Origin: Trichaptum fuscoviolaceum
Taxonomy: Eukaryota; Basidiomycota; Agaricomycetes; Hymenochaetales; Trichaptaceae
Reading direction: 5' to 3'
Assembly: GCA_910574455.1 (NCBI GenBank)
Contig: CAJSYZ010000009.1
Location: forward strand, 186,001 to 250,000
Length of the DNA stretch: 64,000 bases
In this document: one piece after another, positions 24,014 through 35,600 of the stretch
Numbering within the stretch: position 1 is the first letter of the stretch
Layout of the letters: the number at the start of each line of letters is the position of its first letter
Notes under the pieces: model-generated
The model's input: only the letters and a program-made list of their open reading frames with translations
Told to the model about the DNA's origin: nothing
The model's database searches: none
Position numbers and translations under genes: made by a program

Positions 24014-25734
24014 TTATTTAGAAGAGTAATCATCAACAATGGGAGACCAATCAATTTTTTCTTCGGGAAGAAAATCCAACAAATAGTTCATTGTCACCTC
24101 TGGGCATCCTAAAACACTCAGCTTCTTGATGCTGCTACATAATCTTGTACCATCTGGATTAATGTGCGTAAGGAAGAGGTCCAAGAGCTTGCGGACTCCA
24201 AAGTTACATCCAACGAGATTTACGTCTCGGAGACTCAACTTGTAATCCTTGAATATTTGGGGATCTAAAAGCAGAATCTCTGGAGCGCTGACGTACAGTG
24301 TTCTCAGCGCCAGGTGGCCGAGAAGATATTCCATGCTGACATATGCAAGCTCTCCATCTACCCTTTTTGATTGAACGATGAGAGTGGCTGCGTCCATGTT
24401 TGGAAATCGAAGTCAATGACTAGAGTTGGAGATGATGGAAGATAGGCCCTCGTGAGAAGATACTTCGCGTGCAAAGAATTCCTCCCTCAATTTGGCAGAG
24501 AGTATGTGGACGCTCTTCATGTTGATTTTGTCTAGGAATGCCCGAAGGTCAGAACATTTGACCTCGCCAGAGAGTTCTATGTTGAGTTCGATCAGAGATG
24601 ATAGGTCACAAAGGAGTGAGGGGTTTTCTTCTCCGAATTGCATTGAACAAATGGTCAGCGAGAGAACCTGCAGGTTGTCCATAAGATTGAGCTGGCGAAG
24701 AAAGTCTCCATTTCGGAAGCGGCATGTCGTGTTAGATTCGAGTTTGAGTTCCAGTGATGTGAGGTTTGCCAGGACGGACGGAGGTAGAGCTGGCGTAGCA
24801 TTTTGGAAAGTGAGGTGTCGAAGGGCTGGGAGCTCCCATTCTAATTTAAATTCCTCGACCCATCCTGAAGTTCCCCCTGCATACGACAGTTCAACAGAGA
24901 TATTCTGAATTCTGGGGAAAGTCAGGTTTTGGAGATTGATTCCTTGGATCTCCCTGTGAGTAATTGCCACAGACTCCCAACGATGGGTGCGCTGCATCAT
25001 CGCAATGCATTTCGTAAGTCCACTGTTAGGCCCACATCCTTACTCCTAGCCAAGTAAAGGTCGAATGTATGCTTCCCATTTTGTTCAGGCAAAATAGACC
25101 ATAATCTGGGCAATGACATCACGAAAATCTCTAATTTCAGATAAGGCCCTTGTATGTACATTGTAGAGCCATAATGTAAGGTAATGAGAAACCTTAATAT
25201 GTACACATATATAAGGCGTAGGCGGTATTTTATCCCGGTATTGTAGTGACCATAATGGGTGGTAATGGACCACCATATTGTGAGCCCTTGCAATGTGCCG
25301 TAATATTGACGGGCCCTTACAATGTACCACCATATTGCTAAAACAGGTAATACCACAATAAGGGCTCTGACATGTTCCTAACGTGGCACAATGCTCTATC
25401 CATATTAGGGACACTAATAATTATAGCACGCTTGGTTCATTATCAAATATATATATATTTAAACGTAAATACGAATACAGATGTATCTAAGTAAGTACTA
25501 CATACAAAGAAGGAAACTTACAAATCATATCTGCGGAAGCGGTTCACTATGCAAGGCCCGACTTAGCACACAAGAAAAATAGCAAGAAAACAGTATAAGC
25601 CACAGCTCAAAGAAGAGACTCAGCTTAGCACTCTAGAAGTGGATAGTCCTGCAGTTTGTCTTAACAAGTCCGGAGCGGTGATAGCAAGCAAAAGAGCAAC
25701 CAGATACTCAGTCAGCCAAGTTGTCGAAGCATAG

Positions 25735-27145
25735 TAGGGCATGACACGGGTGCACCTGCAGGTGTACCCGGATCCGTGAAGCACAGGTACCTGCGCAAAA
25801 AAACTGATACCTGGATCCGACCCGGAACCGTGGGAAACGGATCCGGGTCTACCTGGACCCGTTACCTGCAGGTATTGCAGGTACCTGATAGGACCTGCAG
25901 GTAATAACAGTAAGTAATGTAATAATAAGATAAAGGAAATGAAGAACATACCATCTGTGTTTCTGAGGAGTCCTGCATGGTCCGAGCTTCGAATGAGCCA
26001 TGTCGTCCAGCAAGGCAAGGTGTTTGCGTCCCCATCAGATTGTGTGCGGTCGTGACGAGGTGCCTACAGGTGTCAACCGCGTTGACAGCACGGCGCGTCG
26101 ACCGCAAAGTAAAGCTTAGTGCGCAAGTTCGCGGGCTCCTAAAGCGAAGGAATGTGGTGAAAGGGAGAGGATCGCCACGCTGCAAGTCAATGAGTAAGGG
26201 ATTATCACCAACATGAAACCACTCACGACCATTGCCCAAGAACGACATACATTCCTTGTGCTCCGGAATACTACTCCTGTCATAGCACAGGCGATCTTCA
26301 GACATGTTAACATAGGGTGCTTCTCGCCTTCATCCCAACACTGAACCGTAACCACTGCCAGCTTCTCCAGTTCCTTCACACTGTTGCTCGTTACGCGCAG
26401 AGAAGCAACCCGGATAACTGAGAAGTTCAAGCGCCCGATGCCTGCCAGGAGGTTTTCGACCTTGGATTCCCGTAAGCGATTGCAGGTGTGTGTGGAAGCA
26501 CTCCCGCAGCTGTCCAGCACGTCGGGGTAGAAAGCGATTCCAAAGACGAGCCATATTGTCGCAAGAGATGGTTCAGTAGCTCAGGCGCCGGTTCCCATTC
26601 CAACTCCAAAAGCGCAGTGACTGCGAAGAGTTTCGCAGCAGCCAGTCAATGAAGTCCATCTTCGGGCGAGCCTGTTCAGCCTGACCTTTGTGAGGCGGCA
26701 TGAGTGCAGACGATGGCGAGTGTTGCGGTTGCCGGACGAGCAGCATGTCGAGGGCGACAAGCGGCTGTGGTCTTGCGGTCTCGCGAAGAGAGTGCGGCGG
26801 GCGGGAGGGCGCTGACAAGCGCGCAGTTGGTGAGGACGCGGTCATAGCAACCGTTGTTGTCGTAGTAGGCAGCTTCGAGGATGGCGAAGAGGACGGCACA
26901 TGTCGAGTAGAATGTAGAAAAGTAATGGTACATCGTTGCGTTCGTCGCACTCAAGATGAGTGCACGTGATTTACCGGGTACTTGCAGGTACCCGGCCAGG
27001 TACCTGGGCAAAAAAAATCCAAACCTGGATCCGCAGGTAAGCGTGGGAACCAGGTACCTGCGCACAGGTGCACCTGGAACCGCAGGTATTTGAGCGCAGG
27101 TACCTGCAGGTACCCACGGATGACCTGCACCCGTGTCATGCTCTA
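25735..27145. mobile_element. hAT-like element, 1411 bp, nested in element A
   Basis: The terminal inverted repeats are TAG(G/A)GCATGACACGGGTGCA (20 bp, one mismatch). They are flanked by a perfect 8-bp duplication AAGCATAG at 25727-25734 and 27146-27153. TAG(G/A)G ends plus an 8-bp duplication are the hAT hallmark. Both subterminal regions, about 180 bp each, are packed with AGGTACCTGC-like words and GGATCC-containing variants, probably transposase binding sites. The interior has a few open frames on the minus strand (for example 26520-26116 and 26950-26573). None shows a hAT dimerisation domain or BED finger that I recognise, so it is presumed non-autonomous or to carry an unidentified gene fragment. 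Confidence 0.85.
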
Positions 27146-27378
27146 AAGCATAGATTATGAGCCCAAAGAAAATCCAGCAAGCAGACACCTCAATAAGAGA
27201 GAAACCCAGATAAAAAAAAACAACCAGTAAGAGAAACCAGACGACTAGATGCACGCGCTGATGTGCAGACTTGAATTGCCCATCCGTATGTCTTCTGCGT
27301 GTGCCCGTCGTTCGTCCTTGCAAGAAGTCCAGAAGAAGAAAACTGTGTTCTGACAGTTGTCCAGAAGAATCCCCAGTA

Positions 27379-27969
27379 AGGTAGTGGAAGTATAAACTAA
27401 GCAATGCCGCTTAAGGCGTGGGAAAGACCCTTAACCCTAACGAACCTTAAATTAGCGGCGAAAATCGGAATGGCTCATGACCCTAAGTAGGATAATATTT
27501 TTTTCTTTTTTCTTTTTTCTTACTATCTGACACACCAGCAAACTGCTAAAGGCTGTTAGAGCACTGGAATAACCCTCCCTGCTGTTTGACAGGCCAACAA
27601 ACAATGTGGGTGATTTATGCCAGCGTGACTAAGCATTAAGACCCTGAGTTTCCTTATTTGTGTATTAGTCAGCGGCGAATTTCAGGAGGCAATTTTTTTC
27701 AAGCTTCGGCATTCAATCGGAAATGGTATTCTACGCACTTGGTAAAAAGATACTTTCCGAGGACAATAACTCTCCCAAAACATAATATTTTTCAAGTCCG
27801 AAACCTGTCAGATGTAGGTATTCTTTACCACTATAGATCTATGGCTTCAAAAAAGTCATTATGTTTTATCTCATTGTGCTTTTGAGCCTCGAAGCTGTTC
27901 TGTCTAAATATGGTAATTGGGTTCAGGGCCGTGATAAGCGGCATTGCTTAGTTTATACTTCCACTACCT
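27379..27969. mobile_element. 591-bp MITE flanked by TA, nested in element A
   Basis: Inverted repeats of 35 bp begin AGGTAGTGGAAGTATAAACT and run to CCGCTTA at 27379-27413 and 27935-27969. They appear identical base for base and are flanked by TA on both sides (27377-27378, 27970-27971). The interior lacks a gene. TA duplication and size suggest a Tc1/mariner-type miniature element. The near-identical arms imply a recent insertion. Confidence 0.8.
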
Positions 27970-28969
27970 TAATAGAGATGGCTGTTGAGCCCCTTAATTG
28001 GTGGTCAAAGGAACAAACGGTCTTGTCAATTGCGCACACAGCGCAGTCATCGTCCCGTCGTCCGTAAGTCTCGCCCCACACGTAGTGGTTGGGGAAAGAA
28101 AGCTAACTTTTCACACGGTCTACATGACGCAACTAACACAAGTGAATATCGCGTGTGAACCGGATACTCCGGCTATCTAGGACACAACTATCCCGATCCG
28201 TTGTCTTTGTTCCCGTTCCTCAGTCACTTCATTTTCCACACCACTAGTAGTAATACAAGTGACCGGTATGTACCCGGTAACATGACATCATATTGTGACC
28301 CATTGCAGTCGCATTATCAGACCCAGCTAATATGGTGCCAAAAATTGCCATTCCATTATCAAGCTATAAAATATTGTAAGGTAATTGTAAGCCCCTCAAA
28401 ATATGATAGAATTTAAGAATATTGTATATCTAATATAAACCTACTATAAGCTAAGAGCGTACTGTACTCGCATTATAGGTACCACCATAAATTGGAGATT
28501 TTCATGATGGACAATGCGACATTTCTGAAACGGCGGTTCACAGCAGCGAGGGAGCTAGTGGACCATGGTGCTGCCTCGAAGGCTTTCTCGAAGATTAGTG
28601 CAAGGATATAATCGGGCACCACACTCAGTCCATCGCAAAGGACCAAAGGACGCAGGGCATCTTGAATCTTGTATATCGAGTAATCGGCGTAGTTCAGCAG
28701 AGACCATACGGCTTTTCTGAGCTCCTTAAGTCCAAGTATCACAGCTTTGCCCATCTGCAGTTTGCTCTTTAGATTGGTGCCTTGTAATCACTGCATATGT
28801 ATGCTCAGCTTATAGTGTACTGCCTTTATGTGGTAGACGGAGATGAGACATTTGCTCACGTGGCATGAAAGTCCATCTCTAATACAAGATCCCGAGCTAG
28901 CTGTGCGCGAAGGCGGTGAGCGTAGCCTATGCACTCGCCAATGTCTTGCGATAAGGCATGCAGATCCAT

Positions 28970-29767
28970 CTGAGAGTCCTCTAGAGATCGTAGTCTTTCA
29001 GGTAACTTAGAAATCGAAAGTGGGTGTTTAACACTGACAGTCGAAGTGAAAACGAGTGTTCAAGTTCAAGTTCACATTGGCACAGGCACGAAGTCTGACT
29101 ATTTGCATTTGTTTGTACATATGTAGTACTATCTTTGTTATCCCGCCTTCAACTTCAAGTCATCGACAAATTCAACACCTCTCCCAAAGTACCGCTTCCT
29201 TGTAGGCTTACTAACATTCCTGCACCGTAACTCTCATGCTGCTACTAGTGATATCTGACACATTGATCAGGTAGAAAATGTGCTGAAATGTCAATAAGCA
29301 ACAAGCGATCTTGTCAAGCGAGAAAAAAGAATTGCACCGACTCATCAATACTGTTACCCGGTCATGTCTGAATAGCTTACTTTGAAGAATATATCAAGTG
29401 TCATCATGCTATGAAGTGCACCTCCGGTAAATTGTCTTTCCGAGTTCATAAGACAACTTCAAAGCAGCATCGTAGCCCCGTAGCCAGACTTGAAGCTCAG
29501 TACAACCACATCCATTACTCTATCCACCACAATTCTGACTTGATCCTTAAACGCAGCTGAGTTAAAACACTGAAAACCCCAGCCAATCTGGATTGGTCGG
29601 TGGTATCGTCTAGTGGTGGTCATCGTGGCGGGCCACTGGCCTGGTCCGTTGACCACACCGGCCCACCTTTATAGGATGATCATGATGTACTCATGAGCAC
29701 GAGCTGCCTTGTCGCTACCCCCTCTGTCTACTCTTATTTAACCGGAGCATTCCGATAAACCTCAGAA
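28970..29767. other. intergenic between F-box loci
   Basis: About 800 bp with no gene seen; it should hold divergent promoters. A pol III A-box-like word near 29600 lacks a partner B-box. Confidence 0.45.
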
Positions 29768-31309
29768 ATGGCTTTTGAATCCGCAGTCTCGGTCTCTGTA
29801 ATATCCTCGCAAGTCGAACCCAGAGATTTGGAGGCAGAACGGCTCACGCTGGAGAGACTGTCGGCTGCTTCTACAGACCAGAAATCCCGCTCTGCATCTT
29901 TTCTTGTCCCAGACGCCCTCGCGCGCATCTTCTACTTCGCAATACCCGACTCGAACGACACGCACACCCTTTGCACAGCGCCCACGAACATCTCGCAAGT
30001 CAATACGCACTGGCGGTCGGTGGCGCTCTCCAGCCGTCGGCTGTGGTCCACCCTGACTCTGAATACCGACCGGTTGTCCCTATTCGCCAGACGTCTGTCG
30101 CACTTCACGTTGTTCCTCTCCCGATGCGGACCTAACGTGAAGCTTCCTCTGGATATCAGCATTACCTGCCATCCGATCGAGTTCGTAAACAAGTCGATGA
30201 ACGGCTGGAGCCTCAAGACCGACGTCTGTGATGAAATTAAGCTGGAGGGGCTTCGTACCGTTGAGGGGTTCTTCGAACTTCTCCTTCCTCGGAGGTCGAG
30301 CTGGCGCAACGTGCTTCTATCGCTCTCGATGATGCACCTGCAGTCCAGCGAGAAACCTCGACATTGGCCTCTGTGCATCGACAACCTGAGCGCAATCGAG
30401 ATGTTCTTCCTCAGCTTCCCTCCTATGGCGCACTGGACAGTCGGGGAGCCCGCCCTTATCGACTTCTCTTCCAGCACGAGACTGGAGAAAGCATGGATCC
30501 GGGGGCATGTCAAAGTACGCTTGGACGAGGGCGTCAAGCTGGAGAAGCTGGTGTTCCTGCAGCTCGATCTCATCGGCGAGCATACATACTACCCAGCAGA
30601 CGCCGACTGGTACCACCTCCTCACGCACGCGCCGAACCTCGCAACGCTCAACCTCTCGCTGTGCCGCGGTGGTCCGCTCGCCTTCCTGCTCGAGCCCGTC
30701 ACACTTCCGCGGCTCCGGACCCTTAACATCCTCAATCGCGGCCCGGAGCACTTCATGCCCGTGTTCTCCTTCCTCTCGAGCATCGTCTGCCCGTCGTTGC
30801 GCAGCCTTGAGATCACAACCCGCATCCCGTGCGACCACAGCGTGCGTGCGCTAGCGACGGACGCGTGGAACCCGCTTGGTCTCAGCCTGTTCTTCAAGCA
30901 GTCGGCGTGCCCTCTGGTGTACCTCGCCATCGACGCGCACGTCATCGACGACACCGACCTGACCTCTGCGCTTGCCTTCATCCCCTCTGTGCGCCATCTG
31001 AAGATTCGGCACGCGCAGTTCCCCGCTGACGCGCTCCTCGTCCCGTCTCTCGCACTGGACAGCATCATGCTCGGCGAGGAGCTGCGGTGCCCGGAGCTAG
31101 AGACGCTTGTTTTCAAGAGTTGCAAATTCGGCAATCCGGACTGCAAGCTGATGGTGGAGATGATCAACTATCGATGGTATGCTGAAGGATCGAAGTTACG
31201 GTGCTTTGACTTCAACGACTGCAATTTGAATGGATTTGACGAAGACCCGTTAATCAAGGAGATAAGAGATTCCCCTCGATACTGGAGTCCCCGTTCTCGA
31301 TGTACATAA
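29768..31309 (+). CDS. F-box protein (513 aa), single exon
   Basis: An uninterrupted 513-codon frame. The N-terminal 35 residues are a short helical region, LEAERLTLERLSAASTDQK. The F-box-like segment is FLVPDALARIFYFAIPDSND, then VNTHWRSVALSSRRLWSTLT, the degenerate form usual in Agaricomycetes. Leucine-rich strands follow (LEKLVFLQLDLIG, APNLATLNLSLC, LPRLRTLNILN, LRSLEITTRI, LETLVFKSCKFG) up to IKEIRDSPRYWSPRS. The predicted role is substrate adaptor of an SCF ubiquitin ligase; the target is unknown. A decayed copy lies at 1885-3308. The centre (30.5-31.0 kb) is GC-rich and yields antisense open frames that I disregard. Just downstream are a dispersed repeat and a convergent tRNA-Glu. Confidence 0.9.
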   Translation: MAFESAVSVSVISSQVEPRDLEAERLTLERLSAASTDQKSRSASFLVPDALARIFYFAIPDSNDTHTLCTAPTNISQVNTHWRSVALSSRRLWSTLTLNTDRLSLFARRLSHFTLFLSRCGPNVKLPLDISITCHPIEFVNKSMNGWSLKTDVCDEIKLEGLRTVEGFFELLLPRRSSWRNVLLSLSMMHLQSSEKPRHWPLCIDNLSAIEMFFLSFPPMAHWTVGEPALIDFSSSTRLEKAWIRGHVKVRLDEGVKLEKLVFLQLDLIGEHTYYPADADWYHLLTHAPNLATLNLSLCRGGPLAFLLEPVTLPRLRTLNILNRGPEHFMPVFSFLSSIVCPSLRSLEITTRIPCDHSVRALATDAWNPLGLSLFFKQSACPLVYLAIDAHVIDDTDLTSALAFIPSVRHLKIRHAQFPADALLVPSLALDSIMLGEELRCPELETLVFKSCKFGNPDCKLMVEMINYRWYAEGSKLRCFDFNDCNLNGFDEDPLIKEIRDSPRYWSPRSRCT

Positions 31310-31330
31310 TTATTATTTATTCTGAGGTCT

Positions 31331-31875
31331 CTATCCCCGACACGAAGCGTAGCTGAGGGAGTCCCCGATACGAAGCGTAGCTGAGGGAGGGATGTGTCGT
31401 CGTGAACTTTAATCGAATAGTAAGCTAAATTTTCACCCTCCAACCAATCGCAAGTTTTCTCTTATCTCTCTCGTTCCTGCTTAAATGTGTTTTGTAATTT
31501 CTCTCTGACGTATCGAAACTTTCTAGTTTACTTTCTGTGTAATTTGTATTATTAAGGTTATTGTGGTTTTCATTTCCTTATCGTTTCGTACCTTTTCCCC
31601 GCTTCTGTGGTTTACTATTGGTTTATATCTTATATCTTATTATTCTTCCTTCCCCACCTTGTCTCTTTCTGCTTTTCTGTTCCTTATCCTGGTGCGTTTT
31701 CACCTTTCTCTCCCATTTGTGTCCTTGTACTTAACTTGCACTTACTTCCCCACTCCTCCATGCGCCTTTCATTAGGTGTCCTCCTATACTTATTCTTTTT
31801 TCTCCCCGTAAATTCGTCCTTTGCCTACTCCGTCTTCAATTTGCCTGTCTTCTAAACGTTCGTGTCGGGGACCGC
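31331..31875. repeat. dispersed repeat block with inverted CCCCGACACGAA ends
   Basis: It begins with two tandem copies (about 31335 and 31362) of a unit, CCCCGA(C/T)ACGAAGCGTAGC then TGAGGGAG. It ends near 31860-31872 with the inverse, TTCGTGTCGGGG. The first 100 bp are repeated at 57136-57230, including the following TGTCGTCGTGAACTT and AGTAAGCTAA words. The interior is T-rich without a gene. It is probably a short non-autonomous mobile element; I see no clear target duplication. It sits between the F-box stop and the tRNA-Glu. Confidence 0.6.
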
Positions 31876-32061
31876 TGGCTCTGACGGCGCTAACTAATAT
31901 TTATTAAACACATCATCTACAATGTTTTTTAGCTATGTTTGGCCAGCAGGTAGAAAGATATACTTAATAAATGTCGCTGAATGGAGCAAAAATAAAAACA
32001 AACAAGAAGTGATCCAACCAAACAGAAATGAAAATTTCAAAAAAGACAACGCAAGTTTAGT

Positions 32062-32151
32062 TCGGATACGGGGAATCGAACCCCGAGCTATCGCGAAACG
32101 TCAGGCATTAGAAATGAGAGGCGATAATGTTAGCCGTTACACCATATCCGA
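32062..32151 (-). tRNA. tRNA-Glu(CTC) with intron, copy 2
   Basis: The minus-strand copy has the same length (90 nt), acceptor stem, D arm, anticodon CTC and T arm as the gene at 1678-1767. Only the 19-nt intron after position 37 differs (it starts TTTCTAATG instead of TTTATTGTT). Mature sequences therefore agree while introns diverged, as expected for two functional genes. It lies convergent to the upstream F-box gene. Confidence 0.9.
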
Positions 32152-32620
32152 TTACAAAGTTCCAGTAACTTAAACTGAATATAGTCAATAAACATAAACC
32201 AAATATAGTCAATAAACGCAGACATGTAACTGTAGAATTAAGAGTACGATGTACATTTAGGTACAAATTCGTATGTGTAAACCGTAGGTTGACGAGAAAT
32301 TGCTATTGACACACTGATACAATAATTTACAAATACGAATGAACGAACGAGCGAGCAAGCAAGCCGAAAAACGTCCATGTGAAGATTCAAATACAATAAT
32401 TTATCCCTATGGAAACGAATGTGATGGACCGCTACAGTTCATGAGTTGCAGATGAATACAAAAGGAGAGTGAGGCAGGGGGTGATCATTGATATAAGGTG
32501 TTGGAATTGATGCGAAATGTCATTCATCGAAGAGCCGGGTATTTTTAAAAGGGAATCTAATGAGTCCATACGAATTCGTGAGGTGGTGTCTATTCCATCT
32601 ACCGCGTTCACGGTAAGCAC
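32152..32620. other. intergenic downstream of the GPCR gene
   Basis: AT-rich. A 62-codon frame at 32620-32432 on the minus strand could be a last exon of the GPCR gene if a donor at about 32661 (GTGAGT) is used. Otherwise nothing is seen. Confidence 0.35.
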
Positions 32621-35600
32621 TCAGTTATGTCTTATAATAAAGGCTTGATAACTCACATCCATAAACGAGACGTAATCTGCCCTTTGCTTCCCTTTCGCCT
32701 TTCTACGTGCCTCACGCTCCGCAGAGCGGGAGGAGCGATGCGCGGTGCCTGTGGTACCACCAGTCCTGTCACGGTTTTCATTCACCTCCGCCTGCACAAC
32801 ACGCATAGCTGAGCACCCCTCCGCTTGAGATCCAGCAACAGTCACAGGTTCAGGAGGTACAGATCGTCTCTGAGGTATACGGTAATCCCCCTCTTCTCTC
32901 CGGGTAGTATCTCGTCTAGTAGATGACTGAGGGAGGCCCAATGTGCCCATCGTCTGTGGGAGCGGGAGCGGGGGTGGGGGTGGGAGTATGTGCTGGGGCG
33001 GCACGGGGAAGTCAGCAGCGAGCCGGGAGAGCGCCTCCGAAGACGACGTGCTCGTCGTCATGGTAAACGACTCCAGAGCAAATTCAGGATCCTTGGGTTT
33101 GGGAAGTGGGGAATTTTCTTCGACACGGGTATCTGGAGAGAAAGAGGGGGGAGGGTCTGTGTGAGGTGAGGAATTACTAGGCTGAGTTGTGAGAGGACGT
33201 GGACGTGGGCCGCGCGGGTACTGTTGGTGCTGCTGCTGCTGCGCCGAGTCGGAAAGGGCCTGCGATGCACGAAGGTAGTGAGGATGGGTTGAACCAACGA
33301 TCTGCGATCGGGGTCGAAGTCGAATTCGAGGCTCGGTTCGCTGGTGAGAGGAGATAAGGAGCGCTTGTGAAGTCGGGATGTAGTGTGACGTTGAAGAAGG
33401 CACTTCCAGGGACGTGCGGGGTCGTACTTTTTGTCGCAAAGGCGGGCTTCTAGGACCTATTGGCAGCCGCGAGGGGATGTGTGCGGTCGCCAGTTGCAGT
33501 GAAGTCACAGGGGGATCGACATTTTCTGTTCGTTTTGGCGCCGAGATGCCAGGGCCCGCACGGAGGTGCGTCTGCGCTGTGAATGTAGCAGATACCCTCG
33601 CAACGCTGGGATTCTTGCCCAACGCCTCGTTCGGGATCGGCACATTCGTCCACACCTGCGACATCCGAGTCGAGTCCCGGTTTCGGTTCTGCTCTGATTG
33701 CTTCGCAACGGGATCAAGCGCAGGAGGTGGCTCCGGCGTATGCGGTGACGGCAAAGGCGAAGGCAACGCTTTCCGGAAGCCAAGCCGGCTTCGCCTGCCC
33801 CCAAGCATGATTCCGTTCTGCGATTTGGAGGAGGTGCTCCCGGTCCTTCTCGAGCTGGTCCGGTTGACAGCCACGCTGAGGGCAAACGCCAACGACCCTG
33901 CTTCGGGGTCCGCTTCTCGGATCTCGTGCACCCGCTCGACGCGCTGGAGGTCCTCCCATGCCTGGAAGATGCTGCTGATGCGCGGTGTGGGCAGGTCGAG
34001 CGTCAGTGGCTTGAACACTCCGTTAAAGCTACCATCGCCAGTGTCGAAGGAGTTTGGGGAGTCGGGGAGCCCGTCACGGCCGGAGGCCACAGAAGGAGAG
34101 GGTGAAGCGATTAGTATGGGGGTCGCCGACGTCGGCGGTCGCTCTCGAACCTCCACCTGTATTTGGATGTCCGAGATCCTAGGCTGTGCCTGCCGCTCGG
34201 GAGTCGAGACGGGCCGGGACTGCTGCTGTTGCTGCTCCCGCCGGCCACGGAAGAGAAGGAGATTCGGGCGCGTGAGCATGAAGAGGAGCACGTCAACGAC
34301 GCCGCTGAGCTTGAACACGGCTGCGGTAAATACGGTTGCCGCAAAGGGTATGCTGAGTGAGCTGAATTCGAGCCAGCGAGCAACAGACACGGGGAGTATT
34401 AAGGCCTGCAGTTGCGAAGAGAAGATGATGGGGAATTTAGTTGGGGTGATAGATGAGTGTGATCCAGTGATGCATCAGTGAGTTTGATACATATCAAGGA
34501 TGGAACAGACGTTGCATGACGCTGACGCACCGTATAGCATAGCGGATACCACAGCATCTTCCGCGCCTCCCTCTGAGCCAGCGTCACACTATCCTCACCA
34601 ACCATCGCCGCGCTCCCCGTCGCCGCCGCCTGGCCTGCAAAGCTGTACCGTACCGCCTGTTGATCGCTTCCATCTCTCGCGGGTCTCCACACGAAGCGGA
34701 CGCGCGCCCAGCGGTCGGGAATGACGACGATGTTGCCTCGAAGCTTCAGGAAGAGGAGGCCATAGAGGACGATAGAGAGCAGCGCCGCGAGCCAGGGGTA
34801 CACATACCCCGCCGCCAGTCGTTCGGCCACGAAGCGCTGGTTGATCCAGCACCAGAAGGGCGTAGGTGTATAGAAGGGCGCACTCGAGTGATGGATAGCC
34901 CAGCTGACGACGACGAGAAGTATCTGGTGAAGATAGATGAGCTAAGTTACTGACCCTCGCTGATGTGTTTCACGCGATGGAGTAACGTACGAGGAACACC
35001 CAAATGATTCCGACGACAGACAAACCGAGAATACGACTTGTTGGAGGCGCCCATTTGTAGAAGATAACGAGGAATGTGTGCACTGCGATTGCCTAGTAAA
35101 GGTGAATATATCAAAGTTAGCAAAGAGTCACTGATGAGAAGCCAAGGAAGGTTATTTAGAGATATTAGACTCACGAGGGTCGACAGCGCTATACCTGGGG
35201 CGCCGATTTGCTGGAGAACACCTTCCGAGATAGATGAATGATCAGATGAGGGCGCACAGTTGACGTGGCTCTCGAGTACGCACCTTGGACTGAACAATAA
35301 TCTCCGCATGTCGAGCGACCCTCGATTACCCATTTCAGGTTCAAGATCCCTCCAAGCGAGACGAGAACGTCGGCAAATAGCATAGAAAGCTGCGTAGATT
35401 GCATGAGTTACTGTGAAGACGAGAACAAATATATTTTCACTCAACAAAGTAAGCATCTATGTCTGTGTTGAAGATTGTCCAAGTGAAATGAGGAGACTGG
35501 TATGTTCGGACGAGGTTTCTCTACGCCACAAAGGATAAGTAAAGACTGACGCAATTCCAACGAAAAAAACTCACGATGTAGAGGAGTAGGAGGATCAGAA

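Larger units (their letters stand above)
25117..28509. mobile_element. 3.4-kb DNA transposon with CATCA termini and 2-bp duplication (element A)
   Basis: Both ends read CATCA(C/T)GAAAATCTC then (T/C)AATTT inward, which is an inverted repeat of about 20 bp with two mismatches. The flanking dinucleotide GA occurs on both sides (25115-25116, 28510-28511). Excising the element plus one GA joins VALS to LPRLW exactly as in the intact paralog at 4 kb, so the borders are exact. Subterminal regions share words such as ATATTGTGA(G)CCC and CATTGCA. No transposase gene is recognisable; the interior is mostly two younger insertions (25735-27145, 27379-27969). The termini resemble those of the element at 49571-54430. 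The superfamily is undetermined; a CACTA-like (CMC) affinity is possible because of the CA... ends and short duplication. Confidence 0.8.
24014..28969 (-). pseudogene. F-box protein pseudogene split by a 3.4-kb transposon
   Basis: This is a paralog of the intact gene at 3884-5488. The first exon starts at 28969 (MDLHALSQDIGECIGYAHRL). The second carries KLQMGKAVILGLKEL and the F-box-like VPDYILALIFEKAFE, then NRRFRNVALS, where a transposon (25117-28509) interrupts it. The frame resumes as SLPRLWSILPEQNGKHTFDL at about 25115 and ends LGCPEVTMNYLLDFLPEE at 24014. Beyond the insertion, a frameshift lies near 25000 (after DLRNALR, with the downstream frame starting MMQRTHRWE) and an in-frame TGA lies at 24413-24415. 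The locus is therefore dead for two further reasons besides the insertion. The GA duplication at 25115-25116 and 28510-28511 flanks the transposon. Confidence 0.85.

Noticed and set aside
29595..29640. Possible tRNA (word GGTGGTATCGTCTAGTGGTGGTCATC)
   Set aside because: It resembles an A-box or D arm, but no acceptor stem, anticodon arm or B-box could be matched downstream.
31563..31855. Hydrophobic plus-strand open frames in T-rich DNA
   Set aside because: The composition (TTT/CTT runs) alone produces Phe/Leu-rich frames; there is no family match and the region lies inside a repeat block.
33414..34481. Long plus-strand open frame
   Set aside because: It is antisense to the GC-rich tail of the GPCR gene, which has receptor helices and consistent exons; the plus frame shows no domain.
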